From Planococcus halocryophilus (GTDB lineage: Bacteria; Bacillota; Bacilli; Bacillales_A; Planococcaceae), in the NCBI RefSeq assembly GCF_022489025.1, contig NZ_JAKVTG010000017.1, forward strand, positions 1-64,000: DNA of 64,000 nucleotides, given 5' to 3'. A program made the position numbers and the translations under genes. Positions 8,684-16,998 of this stretch are shown here, in pieces. Each line of letters begins with the position of its first letter. Positions within the stretch are counted from its first letter, which is position 1. The notes beneath the pieces are model-generated. The model was not told the DNA's origin, did not search any database, and saw only the letters and a program-made list of their open reading frames with translations.

Positions 8684-8992
8684 ATCGTTTAAAAAGTTTG
8701 TAACAGATTCAGGTGATTTAGCGTTTGCACTGTGAAGGTGAGCTGTTTTTTCTCCGCCTTTAAATACTAGCAAGCTTGGAATTCCCATTACATCATATTT
8801 TTCAGCAAGTTCTGGAAGTTCATCGCGGTTAACGTCTACCCATTGGTATTGGTTGTATTCTTCAACGATTGGATCAATAAACATATCCATTCTTCTGCAG
8901 TCTGGGCACCAACCAGCTTGGAATTTTACGATGACAGGTTGTTCACCGTTTATAGTTTCGTTAAATTGTTCAGTTGTAGTAAGTGATTTCAT
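8672..8992 (-). CDS. ytpP: Thioredoxin-family protein with WCPDC active site
   Basis: A 106-residue thioredoxin fold. The active site is W28-C29-P30-D31-C32 and the cis-Pro motif is MGIPS. The Pro-Asp dipeptide between the cysteines is typical of YtpP-type proteins of Bacillales and differs from the CGPC of classical thioredoxin. It is a cytoplasmic thiol-disulfide oxidoreductase. AAGGAGG lies before the ATG. The symbol rests on motif and size from memory. Confidence 0.82.
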   Translation of the reverse strand: MKSLTTTEQFNETINGEQPVIVKFQAGWCPDCRRMDMFIDPIVEEYNQYQWVDVNRDELPELAEKYDVMGIPSLLVFKGGEKTAHLHSANAKSPESVTNFLNDQNE

Positions 8993-9021
8993 TTAGTGTG
9001 CCTCCTTATAGGTTCTCTTCC

Positions 9022-9049
9022 AGTTTACCGTGCTTTTAGTAAATCGCAA
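9022..9049 (-). promoter_or_regulatory. Possible sigma-A promoter of the thioredoxin-like gene
   Basis: On the minus strand TTGCGA (9049-9044), a 16-bp spacer and TAAACT (9027-9022) lie about 30 bp before the ATG at 8992. Confidence 0.4.
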
Positions 9050-9093
9050 ATTATTTGTCTTTGAAAATTTTAGGGAATTTTAACGATTAAATA

Positions 9094-9122
9094 TTGCGAA
9101 AATAAGGAAAATAACTTACACT
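9094..9122 (+). promoter_or_regulatory. Sigma-A promoter of the fad operon
   Basis: TTGCGA (9094-9099), a 17-bp spacer and TACACT (9117-9122). The predicted transcript start near 9129 lies upstream of the FadR-type operator. Confidence 0.6.
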
Positions 9123-9162
9123 AAGAGACATAGGAGAACGTTCTATTTTTTTAATCTAAAAA

Positions 9163-9180
9163 TGAATGAGTATTCATTCA
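9163..9180. promoter_or_regulatory. FadR (TetR-type) operator
   Basis: TGAATGAGTATTCATTCA is a perfect 7-4-7 inverted repeat and matches the FadR operator of B. subtilis (TGAATGA, 4 bases, TCATTCA) as I remember it. It lies between the predicted transcript start and fadN, so bound FadR would block elongation or clearance. Long-chain acyl-CoA releases FadR, inducing beta-oxidation. Confidence 0.9.
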
Positions 9181-9202
9181 AAAATTCAAGGAGGGTTTGC
9201 TA

Positions 9203-11587
9203 GTGGCTTACCAAATTAGAAAAGCGGCTGTACTCGGTTCAGGTGTCATGGGTTCAGGAATTGCAGCGCACCTTGCAAATATAGGAATTCCAGTTGTGTT
9301 ACTTGATATTGTTCCGCGTGAATTGTCGAAAGAAGAACAAGCAAAAGGATTATCGCTTGAAGACAAAGCGGTACGCAATCGCATGGCAACAACATCCATT
9401 CAAAAACTACTTAAACAAAAACCAGCTCCATTAACAGCTAAAAAGAATCTTCAGTTGATCACACCAGGAAATTTAGAAGATGATTTAGAAAAACTAAAAG
9501 ATGTTGATTGGATTATAGAAGTCATTGTTGAAAATCTTGATGTAAAGAAATCATTATACGAAAAAATTGACGGTGTAAGAAAAGTGGGAACAATTATTTC
9601 TTCAAATACATCAGGCATTAGCATTAACGCAATGGTTGAAGGACGTTCAGAAGACTTTGGCAAATATTTCTTAGGAACGCATTTCTTTAATCCACCACGT
9701 TACTTGAAATTGCTCGAAATCATTCCAGCAAAAACAACAGCTCCAGAAGTATTAGAGTTCATGACAACATTTGGAGAAAATCAATTGGGTAAAGGCGTGG
9801 TTATTGCAAAAGATACACCAAACTTTATTGCTAACCGAATTGGGACTTACGGTTTGCTTGTCACGTTACGCGAGATGATGGTGCGCGGCTATTCGATCGG
9901 CGAAGTAGACTCTGTAACTGGGCCATTAATCGGTCGTCCAAAATCAGCAACGTTTAGAACATTAGATGTTGTAGGTCTAGATACGTTTATGCATGTTTCT
10001 AAAAATGTATATGATCAAACTTCAGGCGAAGAACAAAAAGTGTTTGACGCACCAGAATTTATGAAGAAAATGGTAGAAAACGGCTGGCTAGGAGCAAAAT
10101 CGGGCCAAGGTTTCTTCTTGAAAAAAGACAAAGAGATTTTAGAACTCGATCCCGAAACATTGGAGTATCGTCCAGCTGGCAAATTGAAAACGCCTTCACA
10201 AGAAGTGGCGAAACAACAAAAAGGTCTCGCAGCTAAAATGAAAACACTTGTTTATGCAGAAGATCGTACCGGCGAATTACTTTGGAGTATACTTTCTCCA
10301 ACATTACGCTATTCGGCTGAATTAAACGGGGAAATTTCAGATGACATTGTTGCTATCGATAATGCTATGAAATGGGGCTTTGGTTGGCAACAAGGACCGT
10401 TTGAAACATGGGATGCAATTGGCGTTAAAAAATCTGTAGAAAAAATGATACAAGAAGGCCATCCCGTTCCAGCATTTGTACAAGCTCTAATAGATAGTGG
10501 GAACGAAAATTTCTATAAAGAACAAGACGGTGATCTACATTTCTTTGATGGCACGACTTATAAGCCAGTACCAGTCAATGAAAAAGTCATTGATTTAAAA
10601 CGCTATAAGAAAAAGCATGGTGTCATCAAATCTAACTCGGGTGCCAGCTTAATCGATTTAGGCGACGGAATTGCGTTATTAGAATTCCATTCACGTTCAA
10701 ATGCAATTGGTTTAGACATTATGCAAATGATCAATTTCGCAGTTGATGAAGTTGATAAAAATTACAAAGGACTTGTCATCGGCAATCAAGGCAAAAACTT
10801 CTGTGTCGGTGCTAACTTGGGCATGATCTTAATGGAAGCGCAAGATGACAATATTTTTGAACTTGATTTCACAATCAAAACGTTCCAAAACGCCATGATG
10901 AAACTCAAATACAGCAACAAACCAGTTGTTGCAGCACCATTTGGAATGTCTCTTGGAGGCGGTGCAGAAGTGACATTACCAGCAGCTCATATTCAAGCTT
11001 CAATGGAAACATATATGGGTCTTGTTGAAGTGGGTGTTGGGTTAATTCCAGGCGGTGGCGGTAACAAAGAGCTTTATATGAAACAGTTGAAAGGCTTGCC
11101 AAATGGCGTCACGATTGATTACTTGAATATCGCTACGAAAGTATTCGAATCAATCGCGATGGCTAAAGTGTCAACTTCAGCAGAAGAAGCACGTGAAAAC
11201 AACTTCTTAAACTTTGTAGATGGCATCAGCGTTAATAACGACCATCTCCTATACGATGCAAAGCAAGCAGCTCTTTCATTGTATGAAAATGGTTACCAAG
11301 CACCATTACGCGAAAAAGTTCCAGTTCCAGGTGAGCCAGGCTATGCAACGCTTCTTTTAGGCGCAGAAGGCATGTTCATTTCTGGTTATATTAGCGAACA
11401 CGACTTGAAAATTGCTAAAAAACTAGCATTTGTTCTAGCGGGCGGCAAAGTTCCATACGGCACAAAAGTAGATGAGCAATATTTACTTGACCTTGAGCGC
11501 CAAGCGTTCTTAAGCCTAGTAGCAGAACCAAAAACCCAGCAACGTATGCAACATATGCTGGTTAAAGGAAAACCATTACGTAATTAA
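9203..11587 (+). CDS. fadN: 3-hydroxyacyl-CoA dehydrogenase / enoyl-CoA hydratase
   Basis: A 794-residue bifunctional beta-oxidation enzyme. The N-terminal Rossmann fold has GSGVMGSG (residues 12-19) for NAD+, followed by the hydroxyacyl-CoA dehydrogenase helical domain (about 185-420). The C-terminal crotonase-like domain (about 475-690) has the oxyanion-hole segments NFCVGAN and SLGGGAEV. Start: GTG 9203, 7 bases after AAGGAGGG; the TTG at 9197 is too close. It is first in fadN-fadA and matches FadN of B. subtilis in size and order. It hydrates enoyl-CoA and oxidises 3-hydroxyacyl-CoA. Confidence 0.96.
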   Translation: MAYQIRKAAVLGSGVMGSGIAAHLANIGIPVVLLDIVPRELSKEEQAKGLSLEDKAVRNRMATTSIQKLLKQKPAPLTAKKNLQLITPGNLEDDLEKLKDVDWIIEVIVENLDVKKSLYEKIDGVRKVGTIISSNTSGISINAMVEGRSEDFGKYFLGTHFFNPPRYLKLLEIIPAKTTAPEVLEFMTTFGENQLGKGVVIAKDTPNFIANRIGTYGLLVTLREMMVRGYSIGEVDSVTGPLIGRPKSATFRTLDVVGLDTFMHVSKNVYDQTSGEEQKVFDAPEFMKKMVENGWLGAKSGQGFFLKKDKEILELDPETLEYRPAGKLKTPSQEVAKQQKGLAAKMKTLVYAEDRTGELLWSILSPTLRYSAELNGEISDDIVAIDNAMKWGFGWQQGPFETWDAIGVKKSVEKMIQEGHPVPAFVQALIDSGNENFYKEQDGDLHFFDGTTYKPVPVNEKVIDLKRYKKKHGVIKSNSGASLIDLGDGIALLEFHSRSNAIGLDIMQMINFAVDEVDKNYKGLVIGNQGKNFCVGANLGMILMEAQDDNIFELDFTIKTFQNAMMKLKYSNKPVVAAPFGMSLGGGAEVTLPAAHIQASMETYMGLVEVGVGLIPGGGGNKELYMKQLKGLPNGVTIDYLNIATKVFESIAMAKVSTSAEEARENNFLNFVDGISVNNDHLLYDAKQAALSLYENGYQAPLREKVPVPGEPGYATLLLGAEGMFISGYISEHDLKIAKKLAFVLAGGKVPYGTKVDEQYLLDLERQAFLSLVAEPKTQQRMQHMLVKGKPLRN

Positions 11588-11615
11588 TCGTTGATCATAA
11601 AAGGAGGAAATACAC

Positions 11616-12791
11616 ATGCGTGAAGCAGTAATTGTGGCCAGTGCTCGAACACCGGTCGGAAAAGCGACAAAAGGTTCTTTAGCAACTGTGCGACCGGATG
11701 ATTTCGGTGCATTAGTTGTTAGAGAAGCGCTACAGCGAGCTGGCGGTTATGACGGACCAATTGATGATTTAATCATGGGGTGCGCGATGCCAGAAGCCGA
11801 ACAGGGCATGAACATTGCTCGTAACATCGGAGCACTTGCAGGATTGCCGGACACAGTTCCCGCTGTCACCGTAAACCGTTTCTGTTCTTCAGGCCTTCAA
11901 ACAATCGCTTATGCGGCAGAACGGATTATGCTCGGATCAGCCGAAGCGATTATCGCAGGCGGTGTAGAATCAATGAGCATGGTGCCAATGATGGGTAACG
12001 TTATTCGCCCAAACTCTAAATTAGCTGAAACAGCTCCTCAATATTATATGAGCATGGGTCACACAGCAGAACAAGTTGCGACGAAATACGGTGTGAGCCG
12101 TGAGGACCAAGATGCATTTGCAGTTCGCTCTCATGAAAAAGCGGCAGCAGCCATCGCAGCTGGACACTTTGATGATGAAATCGTACCAGTTGAAGTAACA
12201 AAGCGTTACGTCGACGAAAACAATAAATACCAAGAAAAAAACTCTATGTTCTCAATGGACGAAGGCGTTCGTCACGGAACGAATTCAGACGGACTCGGTA
12301 AGTTGCGTCCAGCTTTCTCAGCACGCGGATCGGTTACGGCTGGGAACTCATCTCAAACTTCAGACGGAGCCGGTGCATTGCTGGTTATGGACCGTGAAAA
12401 AGCAGAAGCACTTGGACTCAAACCAATTGCGAAATTCCGTTCATTCGCAACAGGTGGCGTTCCACCAGAAATTATGGGGATCGGACCGATTGTCGCAATT
12501 CCAAAAGCATTAAAATTAGCTGGACTAACGATTGACGACATCGATGTTTGGGAACTAAACGAAGCATTCGCTTCTCAATCACTCAGCGTTATTCGGGAAC
12601 TTGGTCTGGATATCGACAAAGTAAACTTTAACGGCGGTGCCATCGCACTCGGTCACCCACTTGGTGCAACAGGCTCAATTTTAACCATCCGCATGATGAG
12701 TGAGTTAAAACGTCAAGGCAAACAATTTGGTGTCGTAACGATGTGTATCGGCGGAGGAATGGGCGCAGCAGGCGTCTTTGAAATGCTATAG
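11616..12791 (+). CDS. fadA: Acetyl-CoA C-acyltransferase (3-ketoacyl-CoA thiolase)
   Basis: A 391-residue thiolase. The nucleophile is Cys90 in NRFCSSGLQ, the histidine motif is GGAIALGHPLGATG, and the second catalytic Cys lies in MCIGGGMGAAG. It cleaves 3-ketoacyl-CoA to acetyl-CoA and a shortened acyl-CoA, completing the beta-oxidation cycle. The gene begins 28 bases after fadN with a strong AAGGAGG and is co-transcribed with it. Confidence 0.97.
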   Translation: MREAVIVASARTPVGKATKGSLATVRPDDFGALVVREALQRAGGYDGPIDDLIMGCAMPEAEQGMNIARNIGALAGLPDTVPAVTVNRFCSSGLQTIAYAAERIMLGSAEAIIAGGVESMSMVPMMGNVIRPNSKLAETAPQYYMSMGHTAEQVATKYGVSREDQDAFAVRSHEKAAAAIAAGHFDDEIVPVEVTKRYVDENNKYQEKNSMFSMDEGVRHGTNSDGLGKLRPAFSARGSVTAGNSSQTSDGAGALLVMDREKAEALGLKPIAKFRSFATGGVPPEIMGIGPIVAIPKALKLAGLTIDDIDVWELNEAFASQSLSVIRELGLDIDKVNFNGGAIALGHPLGATGSILTIRMMSELKRQGKQFGVVTMCIGGGMGAAGVFEML

Positions 12792-12806
12792 AGAATAAGT
12801 GTAGAG

Positions 12807-12907
12807 TAATAGTCGCTTCGGCCGCTTTGGGCATGGCTCCCGCCATGAGCCGAGAAGAGCACTCGTCTCATAGCTTCGCCTAGCCCGTGGACGCGCCTGC
12901 GCTATTA
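12807..12907. repeat. Fold-back intergenic element 1 between fadA and fadE
   Basis: About 100 bases, clearly more GC-rich than the flanks, with inverted ends TAATAG-T-CGC (12807-12816) and GCG-CTATTA (12899-12907) and inner partial palindromes such as ATGGC-TCCC-GCCAT. No gene is encoded. The form suggests a mobile structured intergenic repeat. Confidence 0.5.
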
Positions 12908-12981
12908 GCTGTCTTTTGAAAAGATATTAAAACTCGATTGTTATTAATTGAAGCGAAAGTTCACCAATAAAATTTAAAAGA

Positions 12982-13100
12982 ATGAGCGGAAGGCGGCGAC
13001 TCCTTGGGGATCAGGCCGAGGTGAAGACCCTGGACTGAGCAAAGCGAGGGAAGCGGCTTTAGCCGGCCCCCCAGGAAAGCGTCCGCCTGCAGCGAATTCT
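12982..13100. repeat. Fold-back intergenic element 2 (GCGGAAGGCGGCGACTCCT type)
   Basis: A GC-rich element with long imperfect inverted arms, near 12992-13010 (GGCGGCGACTCCTTGGGG) and 13065-13087 (ending GGAAAGCGTCCGCC). Very similar intergenic units with GCGGCGACTCCT and GGAAAGCGTCCGCC ends occur in many copies in Bacillales genomes, as I recall. It could fold as RNA or be a non-autonomous mobile unit. With element 1 it fills the 356-base gap between fadA and fadE. Confidence 0.65.
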
Positions 13101-13147
13101 TTAGCCTACAATCTATATAAGCAAGTAAAAACTAGGAGGAATTTAAC

Positions 13148-14929
13148 GTGGAACAAGAAAAAACATTGATCAAAGGCGGAAGCTTTTTAATCGAAGATGC
13201 AGACCTATCACGCGTGTTCACACCAGAAGACTTTACTGAAGAGCAAAAAATGATCGCGAAATCTACAGAGGATTACGTCAACACTGAAGTAATGCCAGTC
13301 GTTGAAAAGTTAGAAAATCATGAATTTGAACATTCAGTTCGTTTATTGAAAACGGCTGGTGAGCTTGGTCTTTTAGGTGCGGATGTTCCAGAACAATACG
13401 GTGGTCTTGGATTAGACAAAATCGCTTCGGCTTTAATTGCTGAAAAAATGTCTAAAGCAGGTGGTTTTTCGATTACTCACGGAGCACACGTAGGAATTGG
13501 ATCATTACCAATCGTTTTATTTGGTAACGAAGAGCAAAAACAAAGCTATTTGCCGCGTTTAGCAACTGGTGAAATGATTGCAGCTTACGCATTAACTGAG
13601 CCGAGTTCAGGGTCTGACGCATTAGGCGCTAAAACAGTCGCGAAGTTAAATGAAGCAGGTACGCATTACGTACTAAACGGTGAAAAGCAATGGATCACCA
13701 ATGCTGGATTTGCGGATGTGTTCGTTGTATATGCAAAAATTGATGGGGACAAATTCTCTGCCTTTATCGTTGAACGTGAATTCCCGGGCGTGTCTGTTGG
13801 ACCAGAAGAAAAGAAAATGGGCATTAAATCATCTTCAACACGTACGTTAATTCTTGAAGATGCAGAAGTACCTGTGGAAAACCTACTAGGCGAAGCAGGA
13901 CGTGGACATATTATCGCGTTCAACATTTTGAACATCGGTCGTTATAAATTAGGGGTAGGCACAATTGGTGCTTCTAAACGTGCAATGGAATTGACGATTC
14001 CTTATACAAACCAGCGTCAACAGTTTAAAACACCTATTTCATCGTTTAATTTAACACGCGAAAAATTAGCGACAATGGCATCTAAATTATATGCAGTTGA
14101 AAGTTCGGTTTATCGTACAGTTGGATTGTTTGAAGATCGCATGAGCGGATTTACAGATGAGCAGCAAGCAGATGGCAAACTAGTAGCCGATTCAATCGCA
14201 GAATTTGCAGTAGAATGTTCGTTAAACAAATTCTTCGGTACGGAAACATTGGACTATATCGTAGACGAAGGCGTTCAATTGCATGGTGGTTACGGCTTTA
14301 TGCAAGAATACGAAATTGAGCGGATTTACCGCGATTCTCGAATTAACCGTATTTTTGAAGGAACAAATGAAATTAACCGCTTGCTCGTACCAGGTACATT
14401 ATTACGTAAAGCAATGAAAGGCGAATTGCCGTTATTGCAACATGCTCAAAAATTGCAAGAAGAGCTATTAATGATGATGCCAGAAGAAGTAGGAACAGAA
14501 GCGTTAGACCAAGAAAAATACTTGGTGAAAAATGCCAAGAAAATTGCTTTATTAGCTGCAGGATTAGCTGCACAAACGTATGGCTCTAAACTAGAAGCTG
14601 AGCAAGAAGTGCTTGTCAACATTGCAGATATCGTAAGTAATGTCTTTGCTATGGAGTCAGTTGTGCTTCGTACGGAGAAAGCAATTGCCGCTTCAGGTGA
14701 AGAAAAAGCGAAGCAAAAACTTCTTTATACACAAATTTATTGCCAAGAAGCATTTGATCAAATTGAACGAGATGCAAAAGAAACATTAATCGCTGCAATC
14801 GAAGGTGATAACCAACGCATGATGTTATCGGCTTTACGCAAATTAACACGTTCTACGCCATATAATGTAATTGCGAAAAAACGTGAAGCTGCTGTTAAGT
14901 TGATCGACGTTGAAAAATACGTCGTGTAA
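13148..14929 (+). CDS. fadE: Acyl-CoA dehydrogenase
   Basis: A 593-residue FAD-dependent acyl-CoA dehydrogenase, the first step of beta-oxidation. The conserved YALTEPSSGSDA and WITNAG motifs lie in the N-terminal half. QLHGGYGFMQEYEIERIYRDSR and the INRIFEGTNEINR region mark the FAD and catalytic part near 380-420. A C-terminal helical extension (about 430-593) makes it longer than the usual 380-residue enzymes, as in B. subtilis FadE. Start: GTG 13148 after AGGAGG. The gene follows fadNA but two repeats separate them; no separate FadR box was seen before it. Confidence 0.95.
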   Translation: MEQEKTLIKGGSFLIEDADLSRVFTPEDFTEEQKMIAKSTEDYVNTEVMPVVEKLENHEFEHSVRLLKTAGELGLLGADVPEQYGGLGLDKIASALIAEKMSKAGGFSITHGAHVGIGSLPIVLFGNEEQKQSYLPRLATGEMIAAYALTEPSSGSDALGAKTVAKLNEAGTHYVLNGEKQWITNAGFADVFVVYAKIDGDKFSAFIVEREFPGVSVGPEEKKMGIKSSSTRTLILEDAEVPVENLLGEAGRGHIIAFNILNIGRYKLGVGTIGASKRAMELTIPYTNQRQQFKTPISSFNLTREKLATMASKLYAVESSVYRTVGLFEDRMSGFTDEQQADGKLVADSIAEFAVECSLNKFFGTETLDYIVDEGVQLHGGYGFMQEYEIERIYRDSRINRIFEGTNEINRLLVPGTLLRKAMKGELPLLQHAQKLQEELLMMMPEEVGTEALDQEKYLVKNAKKIALLAAGLAAQTYGSKLEAEQEVLVNIADIVSNVFAMESVVLRTEKAIAASGEEKAKQKLLYTQIYCQEAFDQIERDAKETLIAAIEGDNQRMMLSALRKLTRSTPYNVIAKKREAAVKLIDVEKYVV

Positions 14930-14944
14930 GACAATCTATGATAT

Positions 14945-14980
14945 GGCAATCCCGCTTATAGTGGGGTTGCCTATTTTTAT
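14945..14980 (+). terminator. Terminator of fadE
   Basis: GGCAATCCC and GGGGTTGCC form a 9-bp stem followed by TATTTTTATT. Confidence 0.8.
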
Positions 14981-15034
14981 TCATCGACCAATGTCTTTCT
15001 TTTTGGTAAGCTAAGAAAAAAGGGAGGTTCTAAC

Positions 15035-15388
15035 TTGATTACCTATTACGCATATCCTAAATGTATGACTTGCCGTAAAGCGAAAAGCTGGCTAGAGAAA
15101 AATGGTGTAGAGTACAATGAAATACATATATCAGAAAATCCACCAACGAAAGAACAACTTGCGGAAATTCATAAAGCTAGCGGCTTGGAATTAAAGAAGT
15201 TTTTCAATACGAGTGGTTTGGTTTATCGCTCGCTTAGTTTGAAAGATAAGTTGTCTGAGATGAGCGAAGATCAGCAGTTAGAGCTACTTGCTTCTAATGG
15301 GATGTTGATTAAACGTCCACTAGCATGGGATGGCGAAAAAGCGTTACTTGGCTTTAAAGAAGCAGAATATCAAAATACGTGGCTATAA
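15035..15388 (+). CDS. yusI: ArsC/Spx-family thioredoxin-like protein
   Basis: A 117-residue protein of the arsenate reductase/Spx family. CMTC (Cys10 and Cys13) lies at the N-terminus and the RPLAWDGEKALLGFKE segment is the conserved ArsC-family C-terminal motif. Spx members bind RNA polymerase alpha, ArsC members reduce arsenate; YusI itself is uncharacterised to my knowledge. Start: TTG 15035 after AGGGAGG. Order fadE-yusI-gcvH matches B. subtilis. Confidence 0.88.
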   Translation: MITYYAYPKCMTCRKAKSWLEKNGVEYNEIHISENPPTKEQLAEIHKASGLELKKFFNTSGLVYRSLSLKDKLSEMSEDQQLELLASNGMLIKRPLAWDGEKALLGFKEAEYQNTWL

Positions 15389-15468
15389 GGGCATAGCGGC
15401 AACTTGTATTTCACCGCTGTTTATGTCAAACTAAATTTGAATGAACTACATAATTTGGAGGGGTCAAG

Positions 15469-15849
15469 ATGAGCACACCGGCAGAACTTCGTTATTCAAA
15501 AGAACATGAATGGGTTAAAATCGAAGATGGCAATGCACGTATCGGCATTACTCATTTCGCACAAGCTGAATTGGGAGACATCGTTTTTGTTGAACTTCCG
15601 CAAGTTGGAGACGAGCTGAAAAAAGATCAACCTTTCGGTAGCGTTGAATCCGTTAAAACGGTTTCGGAATTGTATGCACCAATTAGCGGTAAAGTGATTG
15701 AAGTTAACTCTGAGCTTGAAGACAGCCCGGAATTTGTTAACGAATCGCCTTACGAACAGGCTTGGATGGTCGTTATCGAAGCCCCTTCTGAAGAAGAAGT
15801 TAATGAATTGATGACTGCAGATCAATACAAAGAAATGACAAACGAGTAA
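15469..15849 (+). CDS. gcvH: Glycine cleavage system H protein
   Basis: A 126-residue lipoyl carrier. Lys63 in [15 protein letters not shown] is the lipoylation site, and [14 protein letters not shown] is the conserved N-terminal part of the fold. H protein shuttles the methylamine of glycine between GcvP, GcvT and GcvL. In Bacillales it also serves as the platform from which lipoyl groups are relayed to other enzymes. lipA lies 20 kb away in this window. A GGAGGGG site precedes the ATG. Confidence 0.97.
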   Translation: MSTPAELRYSKEHEWVKIEDGNARIGITHFAQAELGDIVFVELPQVGDELKKDQPFGSVESVKTVSELYAPISGKVIEVNSELEDSPEFVNESPYEQAWMVVIEAPSEEEVNELMTADQYKEMTNE

Positions 15850-15855
15850 TTTCCG

Positions 15856-15884
15856 AAAAGCGCCAGCATCTTGGCGCTTTTTTT
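15856..15884 (+). terminator. Terminator of gcvH
   Basis: AAAAGCGCCA pairs with TGGCGCTTTT, followed by TTTT. Confidence 0.9.
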
Positions 15885-16070
15885 ATTGGGTTTTAGAAGC
15901 TGGATTTCTTCTGAGCTTGAAAATGGACTATGACCTCTATCATTGGTATTTTTAAAGTAAGCAAATTGATAAAGAGATTTATTTTCTGTGTCAATTAGTT
16001 TTTGGAGCATTAATATGTGGTGACTAGAAAATAGGACTTATCATATTCTTGATTCGATGGGGTGAGGGTT

Positions 16071-16406
16071 ATGAAGGTGATTGTTGTAGAGGGGATTAGC
16101 GATAAGTTAAGAATCGCACCACTCATTGCAGAACCCGTGACGATTCTTTGTACAAATGGTACAGTTAGTGCAACAAGACTTGAAGAACTGTTGCTACCAT
16201 ATGAAGGTCAGGATATCATCATCTTGGTGGATGCAGACTCCTCTGGAGAAAAGCTGCGGAAGCTAGTAAAGCGTGAGTTTCCTGAAGCTAGTCATTTTTA
16301 TATCGACCGGTGCTATAAAGAAGTCGCCGCAACGCCGCTTAGGATATTAAAGGATTTACTCATCACAGCGAATATTCAAGTTAAAAAGCTATTAATAGAG
16401 GGATGA
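16071..16406 (+). CDS. yusF: Toprim-domain protein YusF
   Basis: A 111-residue single Toprim domain: VVEGISDK contains the Glu (E7), and ILVDADSSG the DxD (D54, D56), the metal-binding residues shared with primases and OLD/RNase M5-type nucleases. Function unknown. Start: ATG 16071, after GGGGTGAGG; the GTG at 16062 lies inside that site. The stop codon overlaps an ATG upstream of yusE, so the two are translationally close. Confidence 0.8.
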   Translation: MKVIVVEGISDKLRIAPLIAEPVTILCTNGTVSATRLEELLLPYEGQDIIILVDADSSGEKLRKLVKREFPEASHFYIDRCYKEVAATPLRILKDLLITANIQVKKLLIEG

Positions 16407-16411
16407 AGAAT

Positions 16412-16738
16412 ATGAAAGAATGGACACATAAAGAATGGTCAAAAGAAAAAAATACGCAAGACGTAACCGCCTATTATTTATATACACCGATGTGTGGAAC
16501 GTGCCAAGTAGCTTCTAAAATGTTATCGGTCATCACGGAATTGTTGCCAGACTTACCAATGGGCAAAGCCAACTTGAATTATGTTCAAGAAATTGCGGAT
16601 CTTTATGAAGTGGAAAGCGTACCTTGCCTATTAATTACAGAAGGTGGCAAACTAAAAGAAAAAGTTTATGCTTTTCATTCGGTGCCTTATTTATATAATA
16701 AGTTAAAAGCTGTTGACGAATACAGTCGGTCATGGTAA
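16412..16738 (+). CDS. yusE: Thioredoxin-like protein YusE
   Basis: A 108-residue thioredoxin fold with CGTC (Cys28-Cys31) and the cis-Pro segment ESVPCLL, a thiol-disulfide oxidoreductase. Start: ATG 16412, 9 bases after GAGGG; the in-frame ATG at 16403 overlaps the yusF stop and leaves no spacing. It pairs with yusF upstream of metNPQ, as in B. subtilis. Confidence 0.82.
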   Translation: MKEWTHKEWSKEKNTQDVTAYYLYTPMCGTCQVASKMLSVITELLPDLPMGKANLNYVQEIADLYEVESVPCLLITEGGKLKEKVYAFHSVPYLYNKLKAVDEYSRSW

Positions 16739-16806
16739 ATTAGTTTTCTGATAAGAAAGCGAGAGCGCTTATTACAGGTTTACTTGTTAAATAATTTCAT
16801 ATTGAA

Positions 16807-16911
16807 CTCTTATTAAGAGCGGTGGAGGGAAGTGCCCTATGAAGCCCGGCAACCGTCATGAAAATGAAATGGTGCCAATTCACTCAGAGCGAAAGCTTTG
16901 ACAGATGAGAG
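16807..16911 (+). ncRNA. SAM-I (S-box) riboswitch aptamer
   Basis: Conserved S-box landmarks are present in order: CTCTTATTAAGAGCGGTGGA, then GGGA, GCCCTATGAAGCCCGGCAACC, GGTGCCAATTC and finally GATGAGAG. SAM binding stabilises the aptamer and releases the downstream terminator, stopping metNPQ when methionine/SAM is high. Sequence matches the canonical consensus closely. Confidence 0.97.
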
Positions 16912-16936
16912 ATTGGTTTCCGTATAATATACGTTT

Positions 16937-16976
16937 GCCCTTCTGCTCATTTATGCGCAGAAGGGCTTTTTATTTT
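16937..16976 (+). terminator. S-box expression-platform terminator
   Basis: GCCCTTCTGC and GCAGAAGGGC form a strong hairpin with TTTTTATTTT, lying between the aptamer and metN. Confidence 0.93.
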
Positions 16977-16998
16977 AGGATTTAGGGGTGTTAGAAGA

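Noticed and set aside
15822..16010. 62-residue minus-strand ORF between gcvH and yusF
   Set aside because: It has no ribosome site and crosses the gcvH terminator and stop region. Nothing supports translation, although the gap has no other gene.
16741..16770. Hairpin AAGCG-AGAG-CGCTT after yusE
   Set aside because: The stem is short and there is no T-run; the cre-like reading of the same stretch fails at the first bases of the consensus.
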